The notes below the pieces were generated by a model. The model saw only the letters and a program-made list of their open reading frames with translations, searched no databases and was not told where the DNA came from. Made by a program: the position numbers and the translations under genes. From Leptobrachium leishanense (taxonomy: Eukaryota > Chordata > Amphibia > Anura > Megophryidae), in contig CM019069.1 in assembly GCA_009667805.1 (NCBI GenBank), positions 50,240,153 to 50,304,152 on the forward strand: a DNA stretch of 64,000 bases. Reading direction: 5' to 3'. Positions within the stretch are counted from its first letter, which is position 1. Each line of letters opens with the position of its first letter. Below are positions 25,563-37,386 of the stretch, one piece after another.

Positions 25563-25977
25563 AAAGTTATTTTGACTAAAACTATGATGATGATAATCCA
25601 TTGACATTTTAGTCGACTAATAAAAACTAGACTACAATGTTAGGAAGGGAATATCTGGGAAGAGAACCAATCAGAGGTAATCTCTCAAGTAGGCAAGTAA
25701 TTAAGAATTTTCTAAAACAAGATAAGGTGTTTACTCCAGGAGTTTATAATGAGTTTGGAAATTCTAGAGAAATGAGTAAGTAAAGCATGATACACTTTAA
25801 CCCCATTACATTTTAGTTACATTTACTTTACATTTAGTCGACTAAAATCTTGTGACGTTTAGTCGCCTAAAACTAGACTAAATGAAAACAATTCAGATGA
25901 CTAAAATATGACTAAAACTAAATGGCCTTTATTCAGAAGACTAGGACTAAAACTAAATTAAAATTTGCTCTCAAAAT
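25563..25977. repeat. gactaaaacta-rich degenerate repeat
   Basis: Repeated words gactaaaact and tagtcgactaa at irregular spacing (25570-25640 and 25840-25960), interrupted by about 200 bp of other sequence. A decayed short-period repeat, non-coding. Confidence 0.6.
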
Positions 25978-26282
25978 TAACAATGCCTGCCAACTTCACC
26001 AGGTCTGTAAGGGCAGAGGCTATGACCCCTGTGTAGTGTTGTATGTATGGAACCCAATGGCAAGCCGAAGAAGGAAACCAGGAGATGTATGATCAGTTGA
26101 GCTTTTACTGGATGAAACAAAATATAAGTCCAGAACAAAAAGGTAACGCAAGATTTCTTTGACAAGAGTAAAGTCCAGAACGAAGGATTGTAGGGGGCAA
26201 ACAACACGAGTTATAATCTTTGAAATAGACCATGGTAGAGGAATTGGACTTGAAGATAGGGTCTGGAACTGGTACCATGGGT

Positions 26283-27184
26283 ATAGAAGCAAGCCTGGAG
26301 ATGGAACTGGTGCCGTGGAAGCAAGCCTGGAGATGGAACTGGTGCCGTGGAAGCAAGCCTGGAGATGGAGCTGGCGCCGTGGAAGCAAGCCTGGAGATGG
26401 AGCTGGCGCCGTGGATGCAAGCCTGTGGATGGAGCTGGCACCGTGGAAGCAAGCCTGTAGATGGAGCTGACACCGTGGGGGCAAGCCGTGGAAGCAGGTC
26501 TGGAAGCGGAGCTGGTACCGTGGAAGCAGGTCTGGAAGCGGAGCTGGTACCGTGGAGGCAGGTCTGGGAGCGGAGCTGGTACCGTGGAAGCAGGTCTGGG
26601 AGCGGAGCTGGTACCGTGGAAGCAGGTCTGGGAGCGGAGCTGGTACCGTGGAAGCAGGTCTGGGAGCGGAGCTGGTACCGTGGAAGCAGGTCTGGAAGCG
26701 GAGCTGGTACCGTGGAAGCAGGTCTGGGAGCGGAGCTGGTACCGTGGAAGCAGGTCTGGAAGCGGAGCTGGTACCGTGGAAGCAGGTCTGGAAGCGGAGC
26801 TGGTACCGTGGAAGCAGGTCTGGAAGCGGAGCTGGTACCGTGGAAGCAGGTCTGGAAGCGGAGCTGGTACCTGTGGAAGCAGGTCTGGAAGCGGAGCTGG
26901 TACCGTGGAAGCAGGTCTGGAAGCGGAGCTGGTACCGTGGTGGAAGCAGGTCTGGAAGCGGAGCTGGTACCGTGGAAGCAGGTCTGGAAGCGGAGCTGGT
27001 ACCGTGGAAGCAGGTCTGGAAGCGGAGCTGGTACCGTGGAGGCAGGTCTGGGAGCGGAGCTGGTACCGTGGAAGCAGGTCTGGAAGCGGAGCTGGTACCG
27101 TGGAAGCAGGTCTGGAAGCGGAGCTGGTACCGTGGAAGCAGGTCTGGGAGCGGAGCTGGTACCGTGGAAGCAGGTCTGGAACTC
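26283..27184. repeat. 32-bp VNTR, about 28 units
   Basis: Unit gtggaagcaggtctggaagc + ggagctggtacc. Units from about 26490 to 27180 are nearly identical (ggaagcggag or gggagcggag), while the left seven (26283-26490) are diverged (gatggaactggtgccgtgga). Unit errors: one extra base at about 26870 and three extra bases at about 26938. Because 32 is not a multiple of 3, all frames on both strands are open; none of these is a gene. The flanks (25978-26282, 27185-27700) hold no recognised gene, and 27680-27697 (tagagggggcatt) resembles a polypurine tract. Confidence 0.95.
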
Positions 27185-27699
27185 AGAATTCTCTTGGAGC
27201 AAATACGAAGAGGGACCACTGGATAACGTGGTGGTGAACCACAGTATAACCTGGTTAATGAACTGGGAAAGGCGACAGAGTTAAATAGGGTTCAGAGGAT
27301 CATAAGAACACCGTTCACCTGGGGCTCGTAGGTGGAGTTGGGATACCTGAGTACTTGATAGGTTAATTGGTGGCTTACGAGGATCTCCAGTGCAGGTGTA
27401 ATGCAGTACCTTTACTTGATCAGCAGAGGGCGCCAGAGTACCTAGGTCTTCATGCTTTAGGATGGACGATCGCGCATGCGCGCTTGGTTTCTGCTCAGTT
27501 GGATCCCGGAGGCGGCATGGGACACATCCTGGCTCTCCTCCTCCGAGCTGAAGACCGGAACCAGGGAGCGGCACGCCACGAGGGACCTCGGGTGAGTATA
27601 CAGAGTGTCCCAACATGGCGGCCGCGGTCCGGCCGCGGCGTGGGGCATGACAAGGTCAAAATCGGATGCCAAGGGATGTGACCGTAGAGGGGGCATTGT

Positions 27700-28710
27700 T
27701 ATGATGGATCCAAGTCATTAACGTCTGTTGTGTCGCGGATTCCTTGGTAAGGTGGTCAGCTAACCTGCCAAGCAGCCAGGTATGTACTGGCCATTGGGAC
27801 TACAGGGAGATTCCCGGTGGGCCGATGGCTCAGTGGGCCAGTGTGGATGCTGGTTCACCGCTTCCTCACTGTCTGTAGAACAGACACAGTCTCATATTGC
27901 AGCCACCGTGTCGTGAGACCCACAACGTATCCACCTCACATTAAGAGATGGTGCACGCTCAACCTCAGCTGCTGCATTGTTTTACCCAATCGCTCTAGAG
28001 CAGCTCCGGTTTGTCTATCAGCGCTGCTCAATTGTGTTCGCCGATTGCCTTCAAATGCCCTCATTTAACCCTTTATGACCTGAGAGCATAATTAAAGAGG
28101 TGCTGGCAGTGCTTCAGGTCTCCCAAACACCAGGTGACAGTCTAGAGATGCTGGGCGATTGGGAGATCTGAGGGAAAATTGGGTGTCACACGGTCAGACC
28201 GTGTGAGCTGGCAGGTCTGCAGCAAAACGCCCCTTTCCAATTATTTAGGGCAGGTGTTGTATCTGTAGGTTTGTGATCATACTCCCAGGTGTGATTTGAT
28301 GTGGAGGCGGAGTAATTGCTGTCCATTATACAGTATTAGTTACATATAGTTGTATTATTTTTGTTTTGTTTCTCCTCCTCCTCATTTGATGTATAATTTG
28401 GGGGTTCTGGGGAAGAGGGGGGCTTGAACTAGTCTGTACGCAGCTCCTGGTCCAAGAAATAGAGTGGCTTTTGGTGTTTGTTGATGAAAATGTAGCCTCG
28501 TTCTTAACTCTTGGCAATGGTTAGCTACTTATAATTTAAGATCAATTTGCTGCACCACGCCGCTGCCTGACATTTTGGATATCTGCCCACCTCCATGGTC
28601 ATTTAATCCCCCCCCAGCACTGGTGGGGAATGGCGAAAGCCCCATCTACATTTTATCCCCCACCCGCGTGGGTTAATGTTTAATCCCAATGACTCCTCCT
28701 CCTGTTTTAA
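27700..28710. other. Non-coding stretch, possible LTR start at 27698
   Basis: No gene. The sequence after 27698 starts TGTTATGATGG directly behind a purine-rich run, which would suit an LTR, but no matching right end or duplication was found. 28073-28200 shows a weak foldback. Low certainty. Confidence 0.3.
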
Positions 28711-28723
28711 CCCTAGAGTATAT

Positions 28724-30627
28724 ATATTTTTTTAAAAATTTTAAGTTTTTATTTTGAAAGAGTCAGCTTAACAACAAACAACAAAGTAATAAATGGCCTC
28801 GCAGGACCAAGCAATAAAGCATTATACGTAAGAATGGTCATACAGGGCCAAAACATGTCATCTGAAAAAGCACAGTAATATAAAATGAAATAAAAAGTCA
28901 TCTAAGTATAGCAATATATTAACGGTAAACATCCCCTAATAGGGGGTCTCCTCTACAGATAAGGAACAAAAACGAGAGTGTACTGAGGGAAAGGGGAAAA
29001 AGGGCCAAGGGGTAGTGGCAGAGGCCAGGACTGTGCCTCCCCTGGTAGACTCCTGCAGACCTTAGGACCGCGGGAAGCCAGGGGGAGTAATTGGCACTTG
29101 GCCCGGGGACTCGGGGGGGGGGGTGATACTGGCACCAGGCCACGTCAGCTCACCTGATGAAACCTGTGAATGCCTAAAACGAAACAAAACAATAGATAAA
29201 ATTTAGAAAAAAAGGGGGAGAAGGAGGTGGGGTGAGAAAAAAAACCATCAAAAAGTAAGAGTCTTCAGAAGCAAATTCAAGCAGAGTCACTTTAAAAGAA
29301 AAAAGACTGCATGTTAAAGAAAAAAATAATGCACAAACGGACATAGAACAACAATAAAGAACTCAGTCCGCAGTATGCTTCATAAAGGGAGAAACCCACA
29401 AATTAACAAAATAACAGGAGTGCACATCATAGAAAGGGACATCCGGAGCCTGAGACAAAGGACAGTCCAGTGGGGTCGGGTATCGATCTAAGCAGGCAAA
29501 AATCCGCTAAGAAGGGCAGGTCCCTTCAACCCGTATCTCGCCGTACAGCGAATCTATGCATCCCGTCAACCCCAAATTGTCCGTAAAACTCAGAGTGGTT
29601 GGCCTTAAAGCCGCAGGTAATATCCTCTGAGGGACCGAACAGAAGGCCCCCAGGGGGTGCAGTCGAGGTTGGGATCATGCCGCTGGACCAAGGCACGTGT
29701 CTCAGCCCTCCAGGATGGTGTTCCCCAGCACCCGGCCGCATCTTTGCACTATATCGAGGTGCCTCAGGGATCTCCGCTTCAGCCTCCTTCGCTACAGGTA
29801 CCAGCATTTATCCCGCAAGGCGGACCTCATCTGGAGTGGGGGGATCCACCGCGCACAAGTCACCGGGGGGTACAAGAGCGGTCGGGGCCGCCCCGTAGAA
29901 CGTTGCAGCCTCTTCCACTCTAACTGCAGGCTCATCAAAAGGCATGATCTCGCCACCGCTCGGCCTCGGGTCTGCTCCTGGACTTGGAGGGTCAAGCAGC
30001 GGCACAGCCAACAGACCTGGTACATCAGGCTCCGGTAAAGCTGCACCGTCGTCATCTGGTACAAGTATGTCCTCTTCCGGCGTGTACAGGTGGGAAGCCA
30101 ATGGCGCCCTGCAGCCTCCCAGTATGGCCATCATCCAGCACCAGGTCCCCTTCATGAGCGGGCTCAGGTCGTCCCCCTCCAACAGCGCCAGGCAGACCTC
30201 TAGGCCCTCAATCATGGCCATTTTCACTGTAGTGGGGGGAGGGGAAGTGACCTGGCGCCCAGACTCACCAGTCTTTAGCACTCGGTCTCGGTCAGCGGGA
30301 GACAGGGGCCCTCTGTCTCCGTAGCTCCCCTCACGGTCCCAGCCAGGGAGGTATCTACAGGGGGGCACAGCAAGCAGCTAGGGTAGGCCCCAAGATGGCC
30401 ACCGGCAGCAACCTCCATCAAGCGAAACGCCTGGCACTCGGCTGTCTCAGGTCCGGTGGGGGGGGGGGGCAGAACGGGGCCCGGACAATACACCCTGGTG
30501 GCCAGCCACTCAGGGCTAGCAGCATAAAATTCTCGGCGTCTATAAGGTGGTTTAAAGATCCCTTAGAGAAGGACGGATCAGAGCTCCACAGACACGCGTC
30601 CTCTCTCTTCAGCAGCCGGCCACGCCC
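28724..30627 (-). mobile_element. L1-type retroposon, minus strand, with 13-bp target duplication
   Basis: CCCTAGAGTATAT occurs at 28711-28723 and 30628-30640. The minus-strand 5' end is GGGGGCGTGGCCGGCTGCTG, like full-length L1-group LINE starts. The 3' end has TTTCAAAATAAAAACTT (a poly(A) signal) and an A-rich tail. No reverse transcriptase is present in its 1.9 kb, so it is internally deleted or a non-autonomous passenger. Confidence 0.8.
29526..30368 (-). pseudogene. Unidentified open frames inside the L1-type retroposon
   Basis: Minus-strand frames of 186 codons (29808-30368) and 93 codons (29526-29807) are separated by a stop and use different readings. They are Pro/Asp/Glu/Gly-rich (TPEEDILVPDDDGAALPEPD, VPGLLAVPLLDPPSPGADPR) with no recognised fold. 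They may be remains of an ORF1-like leader or simply open GC-rich sequence. I assign no function. Confidence 0.35.
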
Positions 30628-30946
30628 CCCTAGAGTATATCTTTAAACAGACTCTGTCACTTCTTTCTATTCACGTAATCCAAGAATAACGCAATGACGC
30701 TGATATCAGGACTGTGCCTAAAACCTTTGCACTGTTTTATATATGATGTGTATACATTTTTTTGGGCCCCTCTGTATATACACTTATACATGAAAAATAT
30801 GTGCATAAAAATGTTATTACTAGATCTATAGAAACATCAAAGGGCGGCTGTAAGTCATGTTTGAATTATGCAATCACATTAGGTGCTCAGTGGTCAGACA
30901 CTTTGGATTTTGGCGCACTACTGCATGAACAACATTGACTAGTGTG

Positions 30947-32082
30947 CAGTGGCGTAGCGTGGGTTTTCAGCGCCCGGGGCCAGCCAAGAATTGTGCGCCC
31001 CCACCTGTGGACACGTTATCGATATTGCCCCAGCTCTCACATGGATTTGCCCCAGCTCATGGATTTGCCCCCAGCTCATGGATTTGCCCAGCTCATGGAT
31101 TTGCCCCAGCTCATGGATTTGCCCCAGCTCACACATGGATTTGCCCCCAGCTCACACATGGATTTGCCCCCAGCTCATGGATTTGCCCCCAGCTCATGGA
31201 TTTGCCCCAGCTCACACGTGGATTTGCCCCAGCTCACACATGGATTTGCCCCAGCTCATGGATTTGCCCCAGCTCATGGTTTTGCCCCAGCTCACACATG
31301 GATTTGCCCCATCTCACACATGGATTTGCCCCCAGCTCACACATGGATTTGCCCCCAGCTCACACATGGATTTGCCCCCAGCTCACACATGGATTTGCCC
31401 CAGCTCACACATGGATTTGCCCCAGCTCATGGATTTGCCCCCAGCTCATGGATTTGCCCCCAGCTCATGGATTTGCCCAGCTCATGGATTTGCCCCAGCT
31501 CATGGATTTGCCCCCAGCTCACACATGGATTTGCCCCCAGCTCATGGATTTGCCCCAGCTCATGGATTTGCCCCCAGCTCATGGATTTGCCCAGAGCTCA
31601 TGGATTTGCCCCCAGCTCATGGATTTGCCCCCAGCTCATGGATTTGCCCCAGCTCATGGATTTGCCCCAGCTTACACATGGATTTGCCCAGCTCTCACCT
31701 GGATATTGCTCCATCTCCGGCAGGGGTTGAGGGGACCCAGATGCCGGGCAGCGCGGGAGTGCCTGCCCGGTCCTGAAGAGTCCATCCTGTTGAAGGTGAT
31801 GCGGCTGCGTGGCGTGCGTGCGCAGGTCACGCGGTCCGGCCAGTCAGGTGGTACAGAGACTCAGTACCACCTGATTAGCCGGACCACGTGACCGGCTGCG
31901 CCTGCACGCAGCCACTTCCCTTTAACAGGACGGACTCTTAAGGACCGGGCAGGCACTCCCGCGCTGCCCGGCATCTGGGTCCCCTCAACCCCGGGCCAGT
32001 TTTAGGGGCGCAATTGCGCCCCTAACAAAACTGCGCCCGGGGCCACGGCCCCCCCAGCCCCCCCCCCCACGCTACGCCACTG
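30947..32082. mobile_element. hAT MITE (CAGTGGCGTAGC ends) with internal minisatellite
   Basis: CAGTGGCGTAGCGTGGG and its exact inverted partner bound 1136 bp, flanked by an exact 8-bp duplication CTAGTGTG (30939-30946 and 32083-32090). Contains the minisatellite 31022-31690. Distal arms fold back around 31735-31990 (gacccagatgccgggcagcg and its partner). It lies inside the last 25 codons of the DD41D transposase. Confidence 0.93.
31022..31690 (+). repeat. Minisatellite with cccagctc...atggatttgcc units
   Basis: Two interspersed unit lengths: about 20-21 bp (cccagctcatggatttgcc) and about 24-25 bp, with an extra aca/cac (cccagctcacacatggattt). About 30 units. All three forward frames are open because of the repeat, and none is a gene. 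It shares the cccagctc..catgga core with 7471-7830. Confidence 0.93.
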
Positions 32083-32122
32083 CTAGTGTGACAACAGGGA
32101 TTGCTCTGCATGAGATTTCAAT

Positions 32123-32846
32123 TAGGGATGTGCGTTTAGTTTCGTACCGATTTGTTTCGCAAGAAACGGGCCGATTCGGTGCTTCAGATTCGTCTGACGT
32201 TCTGAACCGGACCGGCAATGAAATACACACCATCCAAAATATTTCCCGATACGAAACGAAAAGATTTCGATATTTCGTATGGACATGAAATTTGTAAAAT
32301 CGCAAGTCATTTTCGTTCTATTCGCGGTTTCGGTTCCGTTTGGGTTAATTTCGGACAACGTATTTTCGTATCGTTTCGAGTCCGTTTCGGTTCTGTTGCC
32401 GATTTCATAATTTCGTACCGTCAGTCACTTTTTTCACTTGTTCCAGTGCTTTCTTTCTGCATCAATAATATATTTATTTTAAACATTTAATTAGCTTTTC
32501 CCTAAATCCCCAGTCTAACAGTACAAGATATAGATTTTTTGAATGATTAAATAAAGTTGTGCAATGCATATTCATAAGAAAAAAAGGATCTTTCATAAAA
32601 AAACGATACGTCCGAAGGAACGAATCGACAGGATTACCGTATCGATCGAAATATCGGAGTATCCGAAATACCATACGTCTAAAGTCAAAGCAAAATGGAC
32701 CCTTTGAAACGAAGAGAACAGACGATACGAAAGACCGAAATTCCCTGATTTCACAAAACAAAAATCGCTACGAAACGAGCTGAAACGATCCGAAACTTTT
32801 AAAATCCAAACGAGCTGAAACGAAAAAAAATGCGTGCACATCTCTA
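32123..32846. mobile_element. hAT MITE (TAGGGATGTGC ends)
   Basis: TAGGGATGTGCG at the left and its partner (cgtgcacatctcta) at the right, flanked by an exact 8-bp duplication ATTTCAAT (32115-32122, 32847-32854). The interior is rich in cgaaa/tttcg words arranged as an overall foldback. It interrupts the transposase within codons for REDIEI. A diverged relative without a clear right end starts at 35783. Confidence 0.92.
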
Positions 32847-33786
32847 ATTTCAATGTCTTCCCGTATATATATCACATTCTTTAGTGTTCCCCAGAGAAAG
32901 AAATTGAGGGGTGTTATGTCCGGCGAACGTGGAAGGAATTCAACAACATCTCTGCATCCTATCCAACGTCCTGGCAGAGTGTCATTGAGATGGGCGCTTG
33001 TGTCTTGGTGGTAGTGAGGTGGTTCGCCATCTTGCCGGAAGTAAAATTGCTCATCCACATAAAGTGCATGAATGGCTGGTAAAATGGATGTGCGAAGCAT
33101 GTCGAGGTATACTGGACCAGTAACTGTGCCTTCAAAAAAGAATTGTCCAATTAAACCCTTGGATGACAGTCCACACCAGACATTGAGCCCCAGTAAATTG
33201 ATTGCTTTGTCCACATGAATGTGAGGATTTTCTGGTGCTCATAAACACAATTATGACGGTTTTCTTACTGTAACATTTAGTTTATACTGCACTTTATACA
33301 GAAAATGATATGGTCTGATGAAGTCCTTATCTTCGTGTACCATTTGTCGACACCACTCACAGTACTCCGCTCTCCGATCAGGGTCCTCTTCAAATCATAA
33401 CGTGTAACAGTCTCGGGATGTCAAGTTTTCAATGTGCTCTCTTCAGAATACATTGTATGCTTGATCTGCTAATTCCTGTCGCACGTGCACATTGTTTGAC
33501 AGACTTTTGCGTTGAGTGTGTAATCTGTTGCAACACCTTATCTGAGGAAGCAGTAGGTGTCGCTGTGCGACGCCTCCCAGATAATTGCTTGTGCACATCA
33601 CACAGTGCCATCGGTTTGGAACTTATCACAAACCTGTGCGATTGTTAGTCGTGTAGGTGGTTCTGTTCCAAACTCACGTCGCCATTGTCGTTGAACTTCA
33701 CACATTTTCAAATTTACAATACCACTGGTCTTGCGTTGCTCAAAAGTCAAGCTTGCCATTTTTTTCGACGCTCTCCTGACGGCCAC

Positions 33787-34562
33787 ATGATGATATCAAC
33801 AATGGTGTGACTACGGATATCTTCAAAGCCCTTTATGCCATGGGGTGTACTTTGCTGTCCCCAGGGGGGGGGGGTGAGACTCAACGCCACTGGGTGGCAT
33901 AGCACGCCCACTGGAGCCTATGGGCTGCGACAGGCCCACCCACCAGTTGGTGCGAAGCGTGCATCATTTGCTGCCGCGGGATGGCCTGAACTCATGACGT
34001 CCCCCCTGCAGCCAATGACATGTGCCACGTGTCAGCTGCATAGGCGGGCCAGAGGGACCCGCTGCAGCAGCTGGGGATCTTCCTCCCGCTGGGCACAACC
34101 CACCTGGCCGTACAGGGTTAAAAGGAACCAATACTACACATTGCTGCCATAATTCAATACAGGTTTTGTTTTTAAAAAGGGTATAGATAACAACTATTGA
34201 AGGGTGTATACATTTTTTGAGCCCCCTCTATATATATATTTGGCCCCCAAAATCTTCACCTGACTCAAATTGGCAGACAGATATTCAGACAGAATGATAG
34301 ATATATCAATGTTATTTGAATTTCTAGTTCTTTATAATTCAGTCCTGCATTGGATTAAAAGATTGACAAAAGACCTAATAAACATGCTTGCCACACTCAC
34401 ACTGCTTCAATGTTTTGCATACATTACTGTGTACAAATAAATCCAGTTATTTATAGAATGCTCTTAGGACACTAAATTTCATATTCCATAGAACGCTGAA
34501 GGGAAGACACAGCATGATATGTTTAGTGCACTGTATGTATGCAAAACGACTGGACACATTAT
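33787..34562. other. Decayed GC-rich palindromic repeat and AT-rich remainder
   Basis: 33835-34125 resembles the TTAA MITE at 18655-18953 in reduced form. 34199-34231 (gtgtatacattttttgagcc) matches 30751-30785 in direct orientation; its meaning is unclear. No gene. Confidence 0.45.
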
Positions 34563-35387
34563 CAGGGTTATTCAAAGAGCTCCGAATTGTGGCTGAAAGG
34601 TAACCAAATGCTGAAATTCAGCGTACGTTTACCTTTCCTGGCCATTCGGCTATTCAGAGAGCAGGCAGTTCCCAGATCCTGGCGAATTGCCAGCAGGTAC
34701 GGCGCGCCTGTTCGAGGGCAGTGAAATCCCCATAGAGAATCTATTCAGAGAAAAAAAAAAAACAGCAGTGAAAAGTTGCCGAATTGCCCTGCTGTTCGGT
34801 GGTTTCATGCGACAGGTTTATTCTGGCGAATCCCATAGGCTTCAATGTTAAAAATATTCCCGTTTTAATCCAATATCTAATAAACCGTTGATTATAATAT
34901 TCTGCAGTAAAAAGTCTCTTTATTTATAGATTTTTTTGGATCTTTTAGGCAATTTTTGGGATTTCCCCCCTCTAACAGACTTTTTATTATCATTGATTGG
35001 ATCTTTTATGTAAATTTCAGACATTTTTCGTTCTGTAGTTTCTTTGCAAACAGCGTTTTACTTTTCAAACATTCAAGCAAACCGTTTTGTTTTTTTTCAC
35101 TCAATTCGTCTGCGGTGTCGGGTTTTTCCGGCGGCTGTTCTGCACTGTGATCGGCTCCTGCTCGGGTTTCTCCGGAGTGTTCGGCGGGGTTAATCCAGAA
35201 GTTTTTCCAGAAGAAGGAGTGTTCGTTGGGGATTGCGGTGCCTTTTCCCTGCACTACGACAGCCCTGTGGTGCTTGCTGAATACACCGCAGGGTCGCCGA
35301 AATGGGATCGCCAAATCGCACCGAATTGAAGAGAACGAAAATTCACCGAACGTGCGATGACTTTTCGATTCTCTTTGAATAACCCTG
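34563..35387 (+). mobile_element. A-family element, complete
   Basis: CAGGGTTATTCAAAGAG to ctctttgaataaccctg, 825 bp. TAT is found on both outer flanks, although the duplication length is uncertain because other copies do not show the same three bases. Non-coding. Confidence 0.87.
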
Positions 35388-35782
35388 TATGTGTTTTTGT
35401 TCTCCTGTAGCTATCACTTAACAGTCTAGGTTTGGAAGAAAAAGCTTGAAACTCTGATTTATTATTTTGAATTCAGCGAAAACCATTTTGGCTGCTTTAA
35501 GAAGATTCAATTTGATGCGGAATAATAACTATATCTCTCACTTGTTTTAATTGTGTAAGGGTTAAAATAAAAGCATTTGCCGTACTGCTATTTAATGCTC
35601 ATATATCTCAGTGGTGATATAAAATAAAACAAATATACATGTATATACCACTCTTTGATTTTGAACTAAACAAAATAATTTTATGTCCAGAACATTAAAA
35701 CAGTGACCACTAGATGGCAGATTTTCCCAGCATATGGAGATACCCATCTAAGAATCATGCTCAAACAATGCAATCCATTCAC
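35388..35782. other. Non-coding, nothing recognised
   Basis: AT-rich sequence without repeats shared elsewhere in the window and without a gene. Confidence 0.4.
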
Positions 35783-36285
35783 TAGACATGTGCATTTTCT
35801 ATCGTCAAAATTTCGTTTTCGTCCGAGATTTGTATTTTTCATATTGTTTTCGTTTTCGAAAAACATAATATCGGCCGTCCAATATTACAAATCGTCCGAA
35901 ATTACGATTCAAAAATGATCCGAAACGATAAACTGTTCGAAAATGATCCGAAACAATATCAAACGGAACGAGAATGATCTGAAACAAGAAAAATGTAACG
36001 AAAATTACCCATAACAGAACAAAATGTTCCAAAACAAAAAAAACAAGGAATGAAAAAATGACACAAAAACCAAAGCGATCCAAAAACGATGTTGGACGAT
36101 CGGATATTTTGGATCGGTCTGAAATTACATATTGCGGTGAAATATGAACGACCTGAAGAGGGGAAAAAAAACGGTTTAAAATGGCCTGAAATCACCCAAA
36201 AAAAAAACAAACAAAAAAAAAAGACGGGACAAAAAATTCTGAAACGAAAAAAACAACAAGACAACCAGGTGTCTGATCGATAAGA
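35783..36285. repeat. Decayed hAT-type MITE (TAGACATGTGC start)
   Basis: The start tagacatgtgcattttc and the cgaaa/gatccgaaac-rich body resemble 32123-32846. The right end degrades into A-rich sequence (36150-36260) and no 8-bp duplication is visible. Confidence 0.5.
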
Positions 36286-36906
36286 CACCAGCAAATGTGA
36301 GTACGACATTCTTCTCCTATGTTTGCACCCCATTTTATACAATATTGCTCTATGCGAGTCATTTTATATTTTGAGGGACACGGAGGATGGTAACCCTGTA
36401 AGGAAACCACACTTCTGAGCCACGGGGTGCAGCAGAAGGAACCACTAACAGGACACGAAGCGCCAACTCCAGCACATCTTTCTTTTATACTAAATTATTT
36501 TGAATATTTAAGCCCAAATTGCCAAATTAAATGGAAAAAAAAAGTGTATTTCCAGTCTGACCATTTCCGAGGCCACTTTCTGACACTTCCGAATTAAACA
36601 AACCATGGCACCAGAAATCGAATAGTATCTTTAAAAGGCATCATACATAGATTATTTTTTCTAACGTGTCATTGTCAGTAGTCAGTGTCAAGAGTTTTAA
36701 ATCTCCAGTCACAGACATGTCAAAGTTGCTGTTTGGTAGAAGATCAAGTAACGTGCTCTGCACTTTGTCTATTAAAGTAATTTATAGGGTTGCTGCATGC
36801 TCAGAGCTCACCTTGTTTGAGCTGGTTGATCTTGCATCTTCTGACATCTCTGTAACAAAGGTCACTAAAACCTGCAAACGATTTCCATTACCTGAAACAC
36901 AAAACC
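36286..36906. other. Non-coding, nothing recognised
   Basis: No gene or repeat end. The frame at 36666-36932 has no domain and crosses into the next MITE. Confidence 0.35.
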
Positions 36907-36910
36907 TTAA

Positions 36911-37382
36911 AGAAACACTCTACACATCCTGATTCCTGACCACTTTATATTTTTTACTAAAATGCAGGTTGAAGTGTGGGAGTTTCCTCCACCCCATCCA
37001 ACATCCCCAGCAGCCGGGGACATTGAATTTCCCAGCTGCCGGTTACTAGTTACTAGCCGGCGAATAGTTTTGCTGGCACGCAGTGAGCGTGCCAACATCA
37101 CCATCTCTGGGGCCAAGCAAGTTAGCTATCCAACATTCTGTGCAGGCGCCGCAGGACGTGCGTACGTAAAGGTCGCAAGTCCCGGAGCGGTGGGCAATTT
37201 GCGTTTCCTAAGCTACCCAAGTAGTGCAAATTGAACAGAAAATCCTCTGGGACTTCAGGGTTTGGGAGTCCCTCAGCCGAGGAAGAGGAGCTGTTCATGG
37301 CATTTGACAAAAGGTGAGTAAAATTGGGCAAAATTAAATAAAAAAAATAACCGAGCAGAGGCGATCAGCAGAGTTTGTTCCT
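36911..37382. mobile_element. TTAA-flanked MITE
   Basis: TTAA at 36907-36910 and 37383-37386; the ends AGAAACACTC / GTTTGTTCCT are imperfect partners. The interior has a foldback at 37005-37090 (cagctgccggttactagtta...ctagccggcg). Confidence 0.6.
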
Positions 37383-37386
37383 TTAA

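Larger units (their letters stand above)
30874..33786 (-). pseudogene. DD41D-type mariner-superfamily transposase, broken and split by two hAT MITEs
   Basis: Minus strand. N-terminal remnant MAVRRASKKMASLTFEQRKT, then shifted frames (HKQLSGRRRTATPTASS), then a readable core: LNVWCGLSSKGLIGQFFF, FYFRQDGEPPHYH (second Asp) and FLPRSPDITPLNFFLWG. The third acidic residue is Asn where Asp is expected, 42 positions after the second Asp, so the spacing is that of DD41D families. The C-terminus is recovered by removing two insertions: NVIYIREDIEI / SCRAIPVVTL / VNVVHAVVRQNPK, then CLTTEHLM and a stop at 30874. The inserts are 32123-32846 and 30947-32082. Terminal repeats of this element were not identified. 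Confidence 0.85.

Noticed and set aside
26020..27284. Long open frames (up to 399 codons) on both strands over the VNTR
   Set aside because: The 32-bp period keeps every frame open and gives 32-residue repeats. No domain, start context or splice signal.
29526..30368. Host gene or processed pseudogene on the minus strand
   Set aside because: The frames lie inside a retroposon with target duplication and L1-like ends; no recognisable protein family.
30935..31891. Three overlapping frames of 260-318 codons
   Set aside because: They translate the minisatellite of a hAT MITE in all three forward frames; not coding.
30751..34231. gtgtatacattttttt segments at 30751 and 34199 as the terminal repeats of the older DD41D element
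   Set aside because: They are in direct, not inverted, orientation, so they cannot be its TIRs as read.
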